A stretch of 64,000 nt of DNA from Pseudomonadaceae bacterium SI-3 (GTDB lineage: Bacteria; Pseudomonadota; Gammaproteobacteria; Pseudomonadales; Pseudomonadaceae), in assembly GCA_004010935.1 (NCBI GenBank), contig CP026511.1:1984001-2048000 (forward strand), read 5' to 3'. Under the pieces are notes generated by a model, which saw only the letters and a program-made list of their open reading frames with translations, was not told the DNA's origin and searched no databases. Within the stretch, counting starts at the first letter, position 1. The number at the start of each line of letters is the position of its first letter. A program made the position numbers and the translations under genes. Positions 49,618 through 60,238 of this stretch are shown one piece after another.

Positions 49618-50694
49618 ATGCGCGAACGTTTGTTGGCCGCGGAAAAGGTAAAGGCCATCGAATGGCAGGGCGGACAGCTGCGTTTGCTTGACCAGCGCAA
49701 GCTGCCACTGGAAGAGCTGTGGCATACCTATGATTCTGCTGCAGCAGTCGCTACGGCGATCCGCGAGATGGTCGTGCGTGGCGCGCCCGCCATCGGCATC
49801 AGTGCTGCGTACGGGCTGGCCATGGGGCTCAGAGCCCGACTCGCCGAAGGTGGAGACTGGCGCGCGGCACTCGAATCCGATTTCGAAATACTGGCTGCCT
49901 CGCGTCCGACCGCCGTCAATTTGTTCTGGGCGCTGAATCAAATGCGTGAGCGCCTCGACCGCTTGAAGCCTGGCGAGGATCCATTGACCGCTGCCGAGGC
50001 TCAGGCGGCGTCCATTCATGCCAGTGATCGCGAAGCCAATCTGACCATGGCGCAGTTCGGCGTCGACCTGATCCGCAAGCATCAGGGCAATCCGCAGAAC
50101 CTGCTGACTCATTGCAATACCGGTGCGCTCGCGACCGGTGGCTTCGGTACTGCACTTGGCGTGATTCGTGGCGCGCATCTGGAAGGGCTTGTCGAGTGCG
50201 TCTACGCCGATGAAACCCGTCCCTGGCTGCAAGGCTCTCGGCTGACGGCCTGGGAGCTGGCCGGCGAGGGCGTGCCGGTCATGCTGAACGCTGACTCGGC
50301 GGCGGCGCACCTGATGAAGACGCGCGGCATCACCTGGGTCATTGTCGGTGCCGATCGGATCACCGCCAATGGTGACGTCGCCAACAAGATCGGGACCTAT
50401 CAGCTTGCCGTGCTGGCCATGCATCATGGCGTACGGTTCATGGTGGTGGCGTCCAGTTCGACCATCGATATGGAGTTGGAGTCAGGTGATGACATTCCCA
50501 TCGAGGAGCGCGCCGGGCATGAGCTGCTGGAGGTCAACGGTCAGCGGTTTGCGGCGGATGTCGACGTCTTTAATCCAGTGTTCGATGTCACCCCTGCCGA
50601 CCTGATCGATGCCATCGTCACGGAGAAAGGCATCGTCGAACGGCCAAATGCAGCCAAGCTCGCCGCGCTAATGAGCCGCAAGCGGCTCCACTGA
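49618..50694 (+). CDS. mtnA: Methylthioribose-1-phosphate isomerase
   Basis: 358 residues of the eIF2B-like isomerase family, converting methylthioribose-1-phosphate to the ribulose form in methionine salvage. Signatures: [20 protein letters not shown] near residues 51-70, the catalytic Cys in [13 protein letters not shown] near 165, and the Asp in [19 protein letters not shown] near 244-262. AGAGG precedes the ATG. gyrA follows after 124 bases. Other salvage genes are not next to it. Confidence 0.96.
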   Translation: MRERLLAAEKVKAIEWQGGQLRLLDQRKLPLEELWHTYDSAAAVATAIREMVVRGAPAIGISAAYGLAMGLRARLAEGGDWRAALESDFEILAASRPTAVNLFWALNQMRERLDRLKPGEDPLTAAEAQAASIHASDREANLTMAQFGVDLIRKHQGNPQNLLTHCNTGALATGGFGTALGVIRGAHLEGLVECVYADETRPWLQGSRLTAWELAGEGVPVMLNADSAAAHLMKTRGITWVIVGADRITANGDVANKIGTYQLAVLAMHHGVRFMVVASSSTIDMELESGDDIPIEERAGHELLEVNGQRFAADVDVFNPVFDVTPADLIDAIVTEKGIVERPNAAKLAALMSRKRLH

Positions 50695-50695
50695 A

Positions 50696-50754
50696 TTGGC
50701 AATGCATATCCCGGACATATCTTCCAGGATGTGCATCCTGGAGCCTGTGGCTCC
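50696..50754 (+). promoter_or_regulatory. Candidate gyrA promoter with tandem leader hairpins
   Basis: TTGGCA (50696-50701) and TATCTT (50718-50723) are 16 bases apart. Directly after are two adjoining perfect hairpins: 50724-50731 with 50734-50741 (8 bp) and 50740-50745 with 50749-50754 (6 bp). With no T tract they are leader or supercoiling-sensitive structures rather than a clean terminator. Confidence 0.4.
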
Positions 50755-50818
50755 CCAGCTGTGATACCATTCCGCGCTTAATCGCAGGACCCTGCTGACT
50801 ACAAGGAACCAGGCTTCC

Positions 50819-53626
50819 ATGGGCGAACTGGCCAAAGAAATCCTCCCGGTCAATATCGAAGACGAACTCAAGCAGTCCTACCTCGACTACGCCATGAGCG
50901 TGATCGTCGGTCGTGCGCTGCCGGATGCGCGCGACGGATTGAAGCCTGTGCATCGCCGTGTGCTTTTTGCCATGAGCGAGCTGGGCAACGACTGGAACAA
51001 ACCGTACAAGAAATCCGCCCGTGTGGTCGGTGACGTGATCGGTAAATACCACCCCCACGGTGACTCGGCGGTTTACGACACCATCGTGCGGATGGCGCAG
51101 CCTTTCTCGCTGCGTTACATGCTGGTCGATGGCCAGGGCAACTTCGGTTCGGTGGACGGTGATAATGCAGCCGCCATGCGATACACCGAAGTGCGGATGG
51201 CCAAGCTGGCTCACGAGCTGCTGGCGGACCTGGACAAGGAAACCGTCGACTGGGTGCCCAACTACGACGGCACCGAGCAGATCCCGGCAGTCATGCCGAC
51301 CAAGATTCCGAACCTGCTGGTCAACGGCTCCAGTGGTATTGCCGTCGGTATGGCGACCAATATCCCGCCGCACAACCTCAGTGAAGTCATCGATGGTTGC
51401 CTGGCACTGATCGAAAACGCCGACATCACCATCGATGAACTCATGCAGTTCATCCCGGGGCCGGACTTCCCAACCGCGGGCATCATCAACGGCCGTGCAG
51501 GCATCGTCGAGGCCTACCGCACCGGTCGCGGGCGCATCTATATGCGTGCCCGCTCGATCATCGAAGACATCGACAAGGTTGGCGGCCGTCAGCAGATCGT
51601 CATCACCGAGTTGCCTTATCAGCTGAACAAGGCACGACTGATCGAGAAGATCGCCGAGCTGGTCAAGGAAAAGAAGCTCGAAGGCATCACCGAGCTACGC
51701 GACGAGTCCGACAAGGACGGCATGCGCGTGGTCATCGAACTGCGCCGTGGTGAGGTGCCTGAGGTCGTTCTTAACAACCTCTACGCCCAGACCCAGCTGC
51801 AGAGCGTGTTCGGCATCAACGTGGTGGCCCTCATCGACGGCCAGCCACGTACCTTGAACCTCAAGGAGCTGCTCGAAGCCTTCGTTCGCCATCGCCGCGA
51901 AGTCGTCACCCGTCGGACCGTTTACGAGCTGCGCAAGGCGCGTGAACGTGGACATATTCTCGAGGGGCAGGCTGTAGCGCTGTCCAACATCGATCCCGTG
52001 ATTGCGCTGATCAAGGCTTCACCGACGCCAGCCGAAGCCAAGGAAGCGCTGATTGCCGAAGCCTGGGAATCCAGCGCTGTCGAATCGATGGTCGAGCGCG
52101 CCGGTGCCGACTCCTGCCGCCCGGAAGGCCTCGATCCGCAGTACGGTCTACGCGACGGCAAGTACTACCTGTCACCAGAACAGGCGCAGGCCATTCTTGA
52201 TCTGCGCTTGCATCGCCTGACTGGCCTTGAGCATGAAAAGCTGCTCAGCGAGTACCAGGAGATTCTGACTCAGATTGGCGAGCTGATCCGCATCTTGACC
52301 AACCCGGTACGTCTGATGGAGGTCATCCGCGAGGAGCTCGAAGGCGTCAAGCGGGACTTTGGCGACAAGCGCCGCACCGAGATCCTCGATGTGCGCCTGG
52401 ACCTGACGCTGGCCGACCTGATCACCGAAGAAGAGCGTGTCGTCACTATCTCCCATGGTGGCTATGCCAAATCACAGCCGCTGGCCGCCTACCAGGCGCA
52501 GCGTCGCGGTGGTCGTGGCAAGGCCGCGACCGGGGTCAAGGAAGAGGACTACGTTGAGCATCTGCTGGTCGCCAACAGCCACACCACGCTGCTGCTGTTC
52601 TCCAGCAAGGGCAAGGTGTACTGGCTCAAGACCTATGAGATTCCTGAGGCGTCACGCACATCGCGCGGTCGTCCGCTGGTGAACTTGCTGCCGCTGACCG
52701 AGGGCGAGCATATAACCGCGATGCTGCAGGTCGATATCGAGGCGGCACGTCAGCAACAGCTGAACGGTGACGAGGATATCGAGGACGCCGAAATCATCAG
52801 CGAAAGCGATGATGTCGAAGAGGCAATCGAGGGTGACGAGACCGATGACTCGGTGGATGAGCCTACTGGTACCTACATCTTCATGGCGACTGCGAAGGGC
52901 ACCGTGAAGAAGACGCCGCTATCGCAATTCAGCCGCCCGCGTAGCGTGGGTCTGATCGCACTGGGCCTGGAGGAGGGTGACACTCTCATCGCGGCTGCCG
53001 TAACCGACGGTGCGCGCGAGGTGATGCTGTTCTCCGACGGCGGCAAAGTTATCCGGTTCAAGGAAAAGCACGTCCGTACCATGGGTCGTACCGCCCGCGG
53101 TGTACGCGGCATGCGCCTACCTGAAGGTCAGCGCCTGATTTCGATGCTGATCCCCGAGCCGGATGCCCAGATCCTAACGGCGAGCCTGAACGGCTATGGT
53201 AAGCGCACCGTCTTGGCTGAGTTCCCGCGTCGTGGCCGTGGCGGCCAGGGCGTAATCGCCATGGTTTCGAACGAGCGTAACGGGCCGCTGGTTGGTGCCG
53301 TCCAGGTGCAGCCAGGCGAGGAAATCATGCTGATTTCCGATCAAGGCACCCTGGTGCGTACCCGTGTCGACGAGGTGTCGTCGCTGGGACGCAATACGCA
53401 GGGCGTCACCCTCATCAAGCTAGGCAAGAATGAACACCTTGTCGGTCTTGAACGGGTACAAGAACCCTCTGAGGAAGACGTTCTGGAAGACATCGAGGCG
53501 GTAATCGATGAGGATGCGCTGGATAAGGAAATGCCAGTAGTCAGCACCGAGCCAAGCGAAGATGATTTGCTGGGTGGCGGCGGTGACGTTCCGCCAGATG
53601 TAGTGCCCACCGACGACGAGGGCTAA
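50819..53626 (+). CDS. gyrA: DNA gyrase subunit A
   Basis: 935 residues. The breakage-reunion domain carries the catalytic Tyr122 ([10 protein letters not shown]) and the quinolone-resistance region [17 protein letters not shown] with Ser83 and Asp87, both of the susceptible type. The GyrA box [12 protein letters not shown] lies near residue 561 and opens the C-terminal DNA-wrapping beta-pinwheel. An acidic insert (about 645-690, rich in Asp/Glu) interrupts the pinwheel, as is usual in Pseudomonas GyrA. It introduces negative supercoils with GyrB, encoded elsewhere. Confidence 0.98.
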   Translation: MGELAKEILPVNIEDELKQSYLDYAMSVIVGRALPDARDGLKPVHRRVLFAMSELGNDWNKPYKKSARVVGDVIGKYHPHGDSAVYDTIVRMAQPFSLRYMLVDGQGNFGSVDGDNAAAMRYTEVRMAKLAHELLADLDKETVDWVPNYDGTEQIPAVMPTKIPNLLVNGSSGIAVGMATNIPPHNLSEVIDGCLALIENADITIDELMQFIPGPDFPTAGIINGRAGIVEAYRTGRGRIYMRARSIIEDIDKVGGRQQIVITELPYQLNKARLIEKIAELVKEKKLEGITELRDESDKDGMRVVIELRRGEVPEVVLNNLYAQTQLQSVFGINVVALIDGQPRTLNLKELLEAFVRHRREVVTRRTVYELRKARERGHILEGQAVALSNIDPVIALIKASPTPAEAKEALIAEAWESSAVESMVERAGADSCRPEGLDPQYGLRDGKYYLSPEQAQAILDLRLHRLTGLEHEKLLSEYQEILTQIGELIRILTNPVRLMEVIREELEGVKRDFGDKRRTEILDVRLDLTLADLITEEERVVTISHGGYAKSQPLAAYQAQRRGGRGKAATGVKEEDYVEHLLVANSHTTLLLFSSKGKVYWLKTYEIPEASRTSRGRPLVNLLPLTEGEHITAMLQVDIEAARQQQLNGDEDIEDAEIISESDDVEEAIEGDETDDSVDEPTGTYIFMATAKGTVKKTPLSQFSRPRSVGLIALGLEEGDTLIAAAVTDGAREVMLFSDGGKVIRFKEKHVRTMGRTARGVRGMRLPEGQRLISMLIPEPDAQILTASLNGYGKRTVLAEFPRRGRGGQGVIAMVSNERNGPLVGAVQVQPGEEIMLISDQGTLVRTRVDEVSSLGRNTQGVTLIKLGKNEHLVGLERVQEPSEEDVLEDIEAVIDEDALDKEMPVVSTEPSEDDLLGGGGDVPPDVVPTDDEG

Positions 53627-53630
53627 TCAA

Positions 53631-53669
53631 ACGACGGCGTAGCCTCTTAGGCTCGCCGTCGTTTCGTTG
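53631..53669 (+). terminator. Terminator between gyrA and serC
   Basis: ACGACGGCG (53631-53639) pairs perfectly with CGCCGTCGT (53654-53662), with an inner 5-bp AGCCT/AGGCT stem and a single bulged T. A short T-rich stretch follows. Confidence 0.75.
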
Positions 53670-53765
53670 TATGCCTCTCTGCAGTTAAGGAATAGCGAGC
53701 ACCCATGCGGGCCCTTGGGTCCGAATGGAGCGAGCAAGGTATCGACCGTTTTTGAGAGAACGAAG

Positions 53766-54851
53766 ATGAGCAAACGCGCGTTCAATTTCTGCGCTGGCCC
53801 GGCCGCGCTCCCTGAGGCCGTATTGCAACGCGCCCAGGCCGAACTCCTTGACTGGCAAGGTCGGGGCCTGTCGGTGATGGAAATGAGCCATCGCAGTGAC
53901 GAGTACACGGCGATCGCCGAGAAGGCTGAGCAGGATCTGCGCGACCTGCTGAGCATTCCTTCGAACTACAAGGTGCTGTTCCTGCAGGGTGGCGCCAGCC
54001 AGCAGTTTGCTGAGATTCCGCTGAATTTGCTGCCAGAAGACGGTGTCGCCGATTACATCGATACCGGCATTTGGTCGCGCAAGAGCATCGAAGAAGCCAA
54101 GCGTTATGGCCACGTCAACGTAGCCGCGAGTGCCAAGCCATACGACTATTTCGCGATCCCCGGCCAGAATGAATGGAAACTCAGCGCTGATGCGGCATAC
54201 CTGCATTACGCCAGTAACGAAACCATTGGCGGCTTGCAATTCGACTGGGTGCCTGAGGTCGGCGATACCCCGCTTGTCGTTGATATGTCATCGGACATTC
54301 TTTCTCGCAAACTGGACGTATCCCGCTTCGGCCTGATCTATGCTGGCGCGCAAAAGAACATCGGTCCGTCGGGACTTGTGGTGGTTATCGTTCGGGAGGA
54401 CTTGCTAGGTCGTGCGCGCTCAAGCTGTCCGACGATGCTCAACTACAAAGTCGCTGCCGATAACGGATCCATGTACAACACGCCTGCAACTTTTTCCTGG
54501 TACCTCTCGGGCCTGGTGTTCGAGTGGCTGAAGGAGCAGGGCGGCGTCGAGGCCATGGAACAGCGCAACCGCGCCAAGAAGGATCTGCTCTACGGCGTCA
54601 TCGATTCCAGCGATTTCTATTCGAATCCGATCGCCACCAACGCTCGCTCTTGGATGAACGTACCGTTCAGGCTCGCCGACGAGCAGCTGGACAAGACATT
54701 CCTCGCCGGTGCCGATGCGCGCGGTCTGCTCAACCTCAAAGGTCACCGTTCGGTGGGCGGCATGCGTGCCTCCATCTATAACGCAGTCGGCCTGGATGCG
54801 GTCGAGGCACTTGTCGCCTACATGCGCGAGTTCGAGAAGGAGCACGGCTGA
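53766..54851 (+). CDS. serC: Phosphoserine aminotransferase
   Basis: 361 residues. Converts 3-phosphohydroxypyruvate to phosphoserine (serine synthesis) and acts in pyridoxal phosphate synthesis. Family marks: FNFCAGPAALPEAVL at the N-terminus, FLQGGASQQFAEIP near residue 72, the PLP lysine in YAGAQKNIGPSGL near 198, and the GHRSVGGMRASIYNA end. The start at 53766 is chosen over an earlier ATG at 53667. It overlaps pheA by one base (TGATG). Confidence 0.97.
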   Translation: MSKRAFNFCAGPAALPEAVLQRAQAELLDWQGRGLSVMEMSHRSDEYTAIAEKAEQDLRDLLSIPSNYKVLFLQGGASQQFAEIPLNLLPEDGVADYIDTGIWSRKSIEEAKRYGHVNVAASAKPYDYFAIPGQNEWKLSADAAYLHYASNETIGGLQFDWVPEVGDTPLVVDMSSDILSRKLDVSRFGLIYAGAQKNIGPSGLVVVIVREDLLGRARSSCPTMLNYKVAADNGSMYNTPATFSWYLSGLVFEWLKEQGGVEAMEQRNRAKKDLLYGVIDSSDFYSNPIATNARSWMNVPFRLADEQLDKTFLAGADARGLLNLKGHRSVGGMRASIYNAVGLDAVEALVAYMREFEKEHG

Positions 54852-55948
54852 TGAGCGATGTCGACCGGCTGAAGGCGCTGCGTGTACGCATCGACAGTCT
54901 CGACGAGAAGATTCTCGAGCTGATCAGCGAGCGAGCTCGCTGCGCTCAGGATGTGGCTCGGGTTAAGACCGCTGCGCTGGCAGAAGGTGAGGAGGCGGTG
55001 TTCTATCGCCCCGAGCGTGAAGCCTGGGTGCTCAAGCACATCATGGAGTTGAACAAGGGGCCGCTGGACAACGAGGAAATGGCGCGTTTGTTCCGCGAAA
55101 TCATGTCGTCCTGTCTGGCGCTCGAGCAACCGCTGCGGGTCGCCTACCTCGGGCCGGAGGGCACCTTCTCCCAAGCCGCGGCACTCAAGCATTTCGGTCA
55201 GGCTGTGATCAGTAAACCGATGGCCGCGATCGACGAAGTGTTCCGTGAAGTGGTCGCCGGTGCGGTCAATTTCGGCGTTGTGCCCGTGGAGAACTCCACC
55301 GAGGGCGCGGTCAACCACACCCTCGACAGTTTTCTCGAACACGACATCGTCATCTGCGGCGAAGTCGAGCTGCGCATCCATCATCATCTGCTGGTTGGCG
55401 AAACGACCAAGACGGATCGCATCACCCGTATCTATTCCCACGCACAGTCGCTGGCGCAGTGTCGCAAATGGCTCGATGCGCACTACCCGAACGTCGAGCG
55501 CGTGGCGGTTTCCAGTAATGCCGACGCCGCCAAGCGGGTCAAAAGCGAGTGGAATTCCGCAGCCATAGCAGGTGACATGGCGGCTCAGTTGTACGGCCTG
55601 AGCAAGATTGCCGAGAAGATCGAGGACCGCCCGGATAACTCCACGCGTTTCCTTATCATCGGCAGTCAGGAAGTACCGCCTACCGGTGATGACAAGACCT
55701 CGATCATCGTCTCCATGCGTAACAAGCCGGGCGCGCTGCATGAGCTGTTGATGCCGTTCCACTCCAACGGCATCGATCTAACGCGGATCGAAACGCGGCC
55801 GTCGCGAAGCGGCAAATGGACTTATGTGTTCTTCATCGACTGCATCGGCCATCATCAGGATCCGTTGATCAAGGATGTCCTGGAGAAAATCGGCCGCGAA
55901 GCCGTGGCGCTGAAGGTGCTGGGTTCTTATCCGAAAGCGGTACTCTAA
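54851..55948 (+). CDS. pheA: Bifunctional chorismate mutase / prephenate dehydratase
   Basis: 365 residues. Residues 1-90 are an AroQ chorismate mutase (LRVRIDSLDEKILELISERA). Prephenate dehydratase follows from about 95 (VAYLGPEGTFSQAAALKHFG) with the PVENSTEGAVNHTLD substrate segment. A C-terminal ACT domain (TSIIVSMRNKPGALHELLMP) gives feedback control by phenylalanine, with ESRP replaced here by ETRPSRSGKW. It makes phenylpyruvate. One-base overlap with serC. Confidence 0.97.
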   Translation: MSDVDRLKALRVRIDSLDEKILELISERARCAQDVARVKTAALAEGEEAVFYRPEREAWVLKHIMELNKGPLDNEEMARLFREIMSSCLALEQPLRVAYLGPEGTFSQAAALKHFGQAVISKPMAAIDEVFREVVAGAVNFGVVPVENSTEGAVNHTLDSFLEHDIVICGEVELRIHHHLLVGETTKTDRITRIYSHAQSLAQCRKWLDAHYPNVERVAVSSNADAAKRVKSEWNSAAIAGDMAAQLYGLSKIAEKIEDRPDNSTRFLIIGSQEVPPTGDDKTSIIVSMRNKPGALHELLMPFHSNGIDLTRIETRPSRSGKWTYVFFIDCIGHHQDPLIKDVLEKIGREAVALKVLGSYPKAVL

Positions 55949-56029
55949 AAACAGCTGGCAGCGGCAAGCCATATGCCAGGCGCAATGGCTTTATCTTGCC
56001 GCAGGCCGCGTGAGCTTGAGGCTTAATGT

Positions 56030-57139
56030 ATGAGCTGTGATTTCCTCGCTTTGGCTCAGCCAGGCGTGCAAAAGCTGTCCCCCTATGTGCCGGGCAAGCC
56101 CGTGGATGAACTGGCGCGTGAGCTCGATCTCGATCCGGCGACCATCGTCAAGCTGGCCAGCAATGAGAATCCACTGGGTCCCAGTCCCAAGGCCATGGAG
56201 GCGATCAAAGCGCAGCTCGATGAGCTGACCCGTTACCCGGACGGCAACGGGTATATGCTCAAGAGCAAATTGGCTGAGCGATACGGTGTTGGTGTCGAGC
56301 AAGTGACGCTCGGTAACGGCTCTAACGATATTCTGGAACTGGTCGCGCGTGCCTATCTCGCGCCTGGCCTCAATGCGGTCTTCAGTGAGCACGCATTTGC
56401 GGTCTACCCGATCGCCACTCAGGCCGTTGGGGCGCAGGCGAAGCCGGTACCGGCCCGCCAATGGGGTCATGATCTCGACGCCATGCTAGCTGCCATCGAC
56501 GACAATACTCGCGTCGTGTTTATCGCCAACCCAAACAACCCCACAGGCACCTGGTTTGGTTCCGATGCGCTGGCGCGCTTCCTCTCCGGTGTGCCTGAAC
56601 AGGTTCTGGTGGTGCTGGATGAGGCCTATATCGAGTATGCCGAGGATGGCGAATTACCAGATGGCTTAAGCTTCCTGGGGGCACACCCCAACCTTCTAGT
56701 CTCGCGGACATTTTCCAAGGCGTACGGTTTGGCTGCGTTGCGTGTGGGTTATGCGATCAGTTCTCCGGTCATTGCCGATGTGCTGAATCGAGTGCGCCAG
56801 CCCTTCAATGTCAACAGCCTCGCGCTAGCGGCGGCTTGTGCCGCGCTTGATGATCAGGCTTATCTCATTGAGAGCCGGGCATGTAACTCCGCTGGCATGC
56901 GTCAGCTCGAAGCCGAGTTCAAGGCGATGGGGCTCGATTGGATCCCTTCGCGCGCAAATTTCATTGCCGTTGATTTTGGTCGCGATGCTGCCCCCATCAA
57001 TCAATCCCTGCTGCGTGACGGTGTCATCGTGCGGCCGGTCGCTAGCTATGGGATGCCAACCTTTCTTCGGGTGTCCATTGGCACCGAAGCGGAGAATGCT
57101 CGCTTCCTCGAAGCGTTGCACAAGGCGCTCGGGCATTGA
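56030..57139 (+). CDS. hisC: Histidinol-phosphate aminotransferase
   Basis: 369 residues of PLP class-II aminotransferases. NPLGPSPKAMEAI near residue 52, NPNNPTGTW near 168, DEAYIEYA near 203 and the PLP lysine in TFSKAYGLAALRVGY near 225-239. In aromatic operons HisC often also transaminates phenylpyruvate and 4-hydroxyphenylpyruvate, which fits the place between pheA and tyrA. The stop overlaps the TTG start of tyrA-aroA. Confidence 0.95.
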   Translation: MSCDFLALAQPGVQKLSPYVPGKPVDELARELDLDPATIVKLASNENPLGPSPKAMEAIKAQLDELTRYPDGNGYMLKSKLAERYGVGVEQVTLGNGSNDILELVARAYLAPGLNAVFSEHAFAVYPIATQAVGAQAKPVPARQWGHDLDAMLAAIDDNTRVVFIANPNNPTGTWFGSDALARFLSGVPEQVLVVLDEAYIEYAEDGELPDGLSFLGAHPNLLVSRTFSKAYGLAALRVGYAISSPVIADVLNRVRQPFNVNSLALAAACAALDDQAYLIESRACNSAGMRQLEAEFKAMGLDWIPSRANFIAVDFGRDAAPINQSLLRDGVIVRPVASYGMPTFLRVSIGTEAENARFLEALHKALGH

Positions 57140-59382
57140 GCCGAACGCATACGTTGGCGGCGGGCACGCCGAAGATTGGTCGCCTGGTCGTTGTCGGCCT
57201 GGGCCTGATTGGTGGTTCGTTCGCCAAAGGGCTGCGTGAAGGCGGGTGCTGCACCGAGGTCATCGGATTCGATCTGGATCCAAGATCTCGTGAGCTTGCC
57301 GTCGATCTTGGCGTGGTGGATCGCTGCGCTGACAGCCTCGAGGAAGCCTGCCGGGATGCGGACGTCATTCAGCTGGCCGTCCCGATCCTGGCCATGGAGC
57401 GCCTGTTGGCAGAACTCGCAACACTCGACCTCGGGAATGCCGTGCTGACCGACGTCGGTAGCGCCAAGGGTAACGTGGTGCGCTGTGCCCGCGAACATTT
57501 CGGTCGGATGCCGCCGCGCTTTGTACCTGGGCATCCGATAGCCGGCTCGGAACAGAGTGGCGTCACTGCTGCCCAAAGCACGCTTTTCCGCCGTCACAAA
57601 GTGATCCTGACGCCTTTGGAAGATACAGATCCGGCTGCGCTGTCGCTTGTAGACGGGCTGTGGCGTGCGCTGGGCGCCGATGTCGAGCATATGGACGTTA
57701 GGCATCATGACGAAGTGCTGGCTGCTACCAGTCATCTGCCGCATCTTCTGGCGTTTGGTCTGGTGGATTCGCTGGCAAAGCGCAACGAGAACCTGGAAAT
57801 ATTTCGCTACGCCGCGGGTGGATTTCGAGATTTCACGCGTATTGCGGGCAGCGATCCGGTGATGTGGCACGACATATTTCTCGCCAATCGCGAGGCGGTG
57901 CTCCATACCCTGGACGATTTTCGTGCCGACCTCGACGCCCTGCGCGCCGCGGTCGATGAAGGAGACGGGCATACATTGTTGGGCGTGTTCACGCGCGCCA
58001 AGGCTGCCCGGGAACATTTCAGCAAAATACTGGCTCGCAGAGCCTATGTGGACGTTATGCATTCCAAAGATCTGATCTTCCTTGCCAATCCTGGCGGCAG
58101 CCTCAGCGGCCAACTTCGTGTGCCAGGTGACAAATCCATTTCCCATCGTTCGATCATGCTTGGCTCGCTTGCCGAAGGCACCACTGAGGTTGAAGGCTTT
58201 CTCGAGGGTGAGGATGCGCTTGCAACCATCCAGGCATTCCGCGACATGGGCGTGGTCATCGAGGGTCCGAATCAGGGACGCGTGACGGTTCACGGTGTTG
58301 GCTTGCACGGCTTGAAGCCGCCGCCAGGACCGATCTACCTCGGTAACTCCGGTACCTCAATGCGCCTGCTGTCTGGTCTGCTGGCGGCGCAGCCATTCGA
58401 CACGACGCTCACCGGTGACGCTTCGCTGTCCAAGCGCCCAATGAACCGTGTCGCCAAACCCTTACGCGAAATGGGTGCGGTGATCGAAACGGCCGCCGAC
58501 GGCCGCCCGCCAATGACTATTCGCGGTGGTCAGAAGCTCTCTGGTATGCACTACGACATGCCGATGGCCAGTGCTCAGGTCAAATCCTGTCTGCTGCTCG
58601 CGGGCCTATATGCGACCGACAAAACATCGGTCACGGAGCCTGCGCCGACACGAGACCACACCGAGCGGATGCTACAAGGCTTCGGTTATCCGGTGCAGGT
58701 CGAGGGCAACACCGCTACGGTCGAATCTGGTCATACACTGCGTTCGACTCAGATCGAAGTGCCTGCCGATATTTCGTCCTCGGCTTTCTTCATGGTTGCA
58801 GCCAGCATCGCGCCTGGCTCCGATATCACGCTTGAGCACGTAGGGGTCAATCCGACCCGTACTGGCGTCATCGACATTCTCCGGCTGATGGGCGCCAACA
58901 TCGAGTTGAGCAACCTTCGCGAAGTGGGCGGTGAGCCGGTTGCGGATATCCGAGTGCGTGCTGCACAGCTCAATGGGATCGATATCCCGGAAGACCTCGT
59001 GCCGTTGGCGATCGATGAATTCCCTGTGCTGTTCGTTGCGGCATCTTGCGCCGAAGGGCGAACCACGCTGCGCGGAGCTGAGGAGTTGCGGGTCAAGGAG
59101 TCTGATCGCATTCAGGTGATGGCCGATGGTCTGCAATCGCTGGGCGTGAGTGCCACGCCTACAACGGATGGGATTATCATCGAAGGCAGTGGGGGCCTAG
59201 GCGGGGGCGAAGTCTGGGCGCACGGCGATCATCGTATCGCCATGTCCTTCAGCGTGGCCGCGCTTCGCGCCAGCGCGCCGATCCGAATTCACGACTGTGC
59301 CAACGTGGCCACTTCGTTCCCGAACTTCCTTGCACTGGCCGAGCGGGCTGGGATGCGGGTAGGTGTGGAGGGTAACTCATGA
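57136..59382 (+). CDS. Fused prephenate dehydrogenase and EPSP synthase (TyrA-AroA)
   Basis: 748 residues. Residues 1-295 are a TyrA_c-type dehydrogenase with the NAD motif [16 protein letters not shown] and [11 protein letters not shown]. Residues 310-748 are 3-phosphoshikimate 1-carboxyvinyltransferase (AroA): [40 protein letters not shown], and [13 protein letters not shown] near the C-terminus. The fusion joins two steps on either side of chorismate and is typical of pseudomonads. Translation starts at TTG overlapping the hisC stop. The glyphosate-site NSGTSM is standard-like. Confidence 0.96.
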   Translation: MSRTHTLAAGTPKIGRLVVVGLGLIGGSFAKGLREGGCCTEVIGFDLDPRSRELAVDLGVVDRCADSLEEACRDADVIQLAVPILAMERLLAELATLDLGNAVLTDVGSAKGNVVRCAREHFGRMPPRFVPGHPIAGSEQSGVTAAQSTLFRRHKVILTPLEDTDPAALSLVDGLWRALGADVEHMDVRHHDEVLAATSHLPHLLAFGLVDSLAKRNENLEIFRYAAGGFRDFTRIAGSDPVMWHDIFLANREAVLHTLDDFRADLDALRAAVDEGDGHTLLGVFTRAKAAREHFSKILARRAYVDVMHSKDLIFLANPGGSLSGQLRVPGDKSISHRSIMLGSLAEGTTEVEGFLEGEDALATIQAFRDMGVVIEGPNQGRVTVHGVGLHGLKPPPGPIYLGNSGTSMRLLSGLLAAQPFDTTLTGDASLSKRPMNRVAKPLREMGAVIETAADGRPPMTIRGGQKLSGMHYDMPMASAQVKSCLLLAGLYATDKTSVTEPAPTRDHTERMLQGFGYPVQVEGNTATVESGHTLRSTQIEVPADISSSAFFMVAASIAPGSDITLEHVGVNPTRTGVIDILRLMGANIELSNLREVGGEPVADIRVRAAQLNGIDIPEDLVPLAIDEFPVLFVAASCAEGRTTLRGAEELRVKESDRIQVMADGLQSLGVSATPTTDGIIIEGSGGLGGGEVWAHGDHRIAMSFSVAALRASAPIRIHDCANVATSFPNFLALAERAGMRVGVEGNS

Positions 59383-60065
59383 TCAGGCAGGTCCCGGTCA
59401 TCACCATCGACGGTCCGAGTGGTTCTGGAAAAGGCACGGTTGCGGCGTTGCTGGCGGCCAAGCTGGGCTGGAATTTTCTCGATTCCGGTGCGCTGTACCG
59501 TCTGCTTGCCTTCGCAGCGCGCAACCATGGGGTTGATCTGACCAATGAAGAGGCGCTGAAGCTATTGGCGGCCCATCTGGATGTGCAGTTCGGTGCTGCC
59601 AAAGGTGGAGAAGGGATGCAGATCATCCTCGAAGGCGAGGACGTCACTCAGGCGATTCGCAACGAGCAAGTCGGCGCCGGCGCGTCACAGGTCGCTGCAC
59701 TACCGGTCGTACGTGAGGCATTGCTGCAGCGTCAGAAAGCGTTTCGTGAACCACCCGGGCTTGTTGCGGATGGTCGAGACATGGGCACGGTGGTGTTTCC
59801 GGACGCGCCGTTGAAGATCTATCTCACGGCCAGTGCAGAAGAACGGGCCAGGCGTCGTTACCTTCAGTTGAATAGCAAGGGTGATGATGTTAATCTCGCG
59901 AGTCTTCTCGATGAGATACGGGCGCGTGACGAGCGCGATACCCAACGTGACGTGGCGCCGCTGAAGCCAGCAGATGATGCGGTGCAGCTGGATTCCACAG
60001 ATCTTTCCATCGAGCAGGTGTTAGGACAGATTCTGAGCGAAGTCGCCAATCGCGATTTCGCCTGA
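59379..60065 (+). CDS. cmk: Cytidylate kinase
   Basis: 228 residues. P-loop near the N-terminus ([19 protein letters not shown]), the [14 protein letters not shown] segment, and [20 protein letters not shown] near residue 127 identify CMP/dCMP kinase. It overlaps tyrA-aroA by four bases (ATGA) and has GGAGG upstream. cmk just ahead of rpsA is a widespread proteobacterial arrangement. Confidence 0.96.
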   Translation: MIRQVPVITIDGPSGSGKGTVAALLAAKLGWNFLDSGALYRLLAFAARNHGVDLTNEEALKLLAAHLDVQFGAAKGGEGMQIILEGEDVTQAIRNEQVGAGASQVAALPVVREALLQRQKAFREPPGLVADGRDMGTVVFPDAPLKIYLTASAEERARRRYLQLNSKGDDVNLASLLDEIRARDERDTQRDVAPLKPADDAVQLDSTDLSIEQVLGQILSEVANRDFA

Positions 60066-60123
60066 AGAGCGACCGCCGAGAGGTGGCCTGACGGTTTCTC
60101 GATAACGAGAGCTGTTAACAAGG

Positions 60124-60165
60124 AGGCATGTGGGAGACCAGATCTAGTCCCGCACGCCTTTTTTT
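60124..60165 (+). terminator. Terminator/attenuator in the rpsA leader
   Basis: A 12-base stem (60124-60135 with 60148-60159, one mismatch and one G-U) is followed by seven T residues ending at 60165. It closes the cmk transcript or attenuates reading into rpsA. Confidence 0.8.
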
Positions 60166-60238
60166 ATATGAATGAACCCACTTCTATCTGGGATGTGGAG
60201 ATTGGGCGGATCCTCGTCCGAAAACAGCAGGAATAAAC

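Noticed and set aside
50900..51110. Possible quinolone-resistance change at GyrA 83 (Ser rather than the Thr of P. aeruginosa).
   Set aside because: Ser83 is the wild-type residue in many bacteria, including E. coli; it does not indicate resistance.
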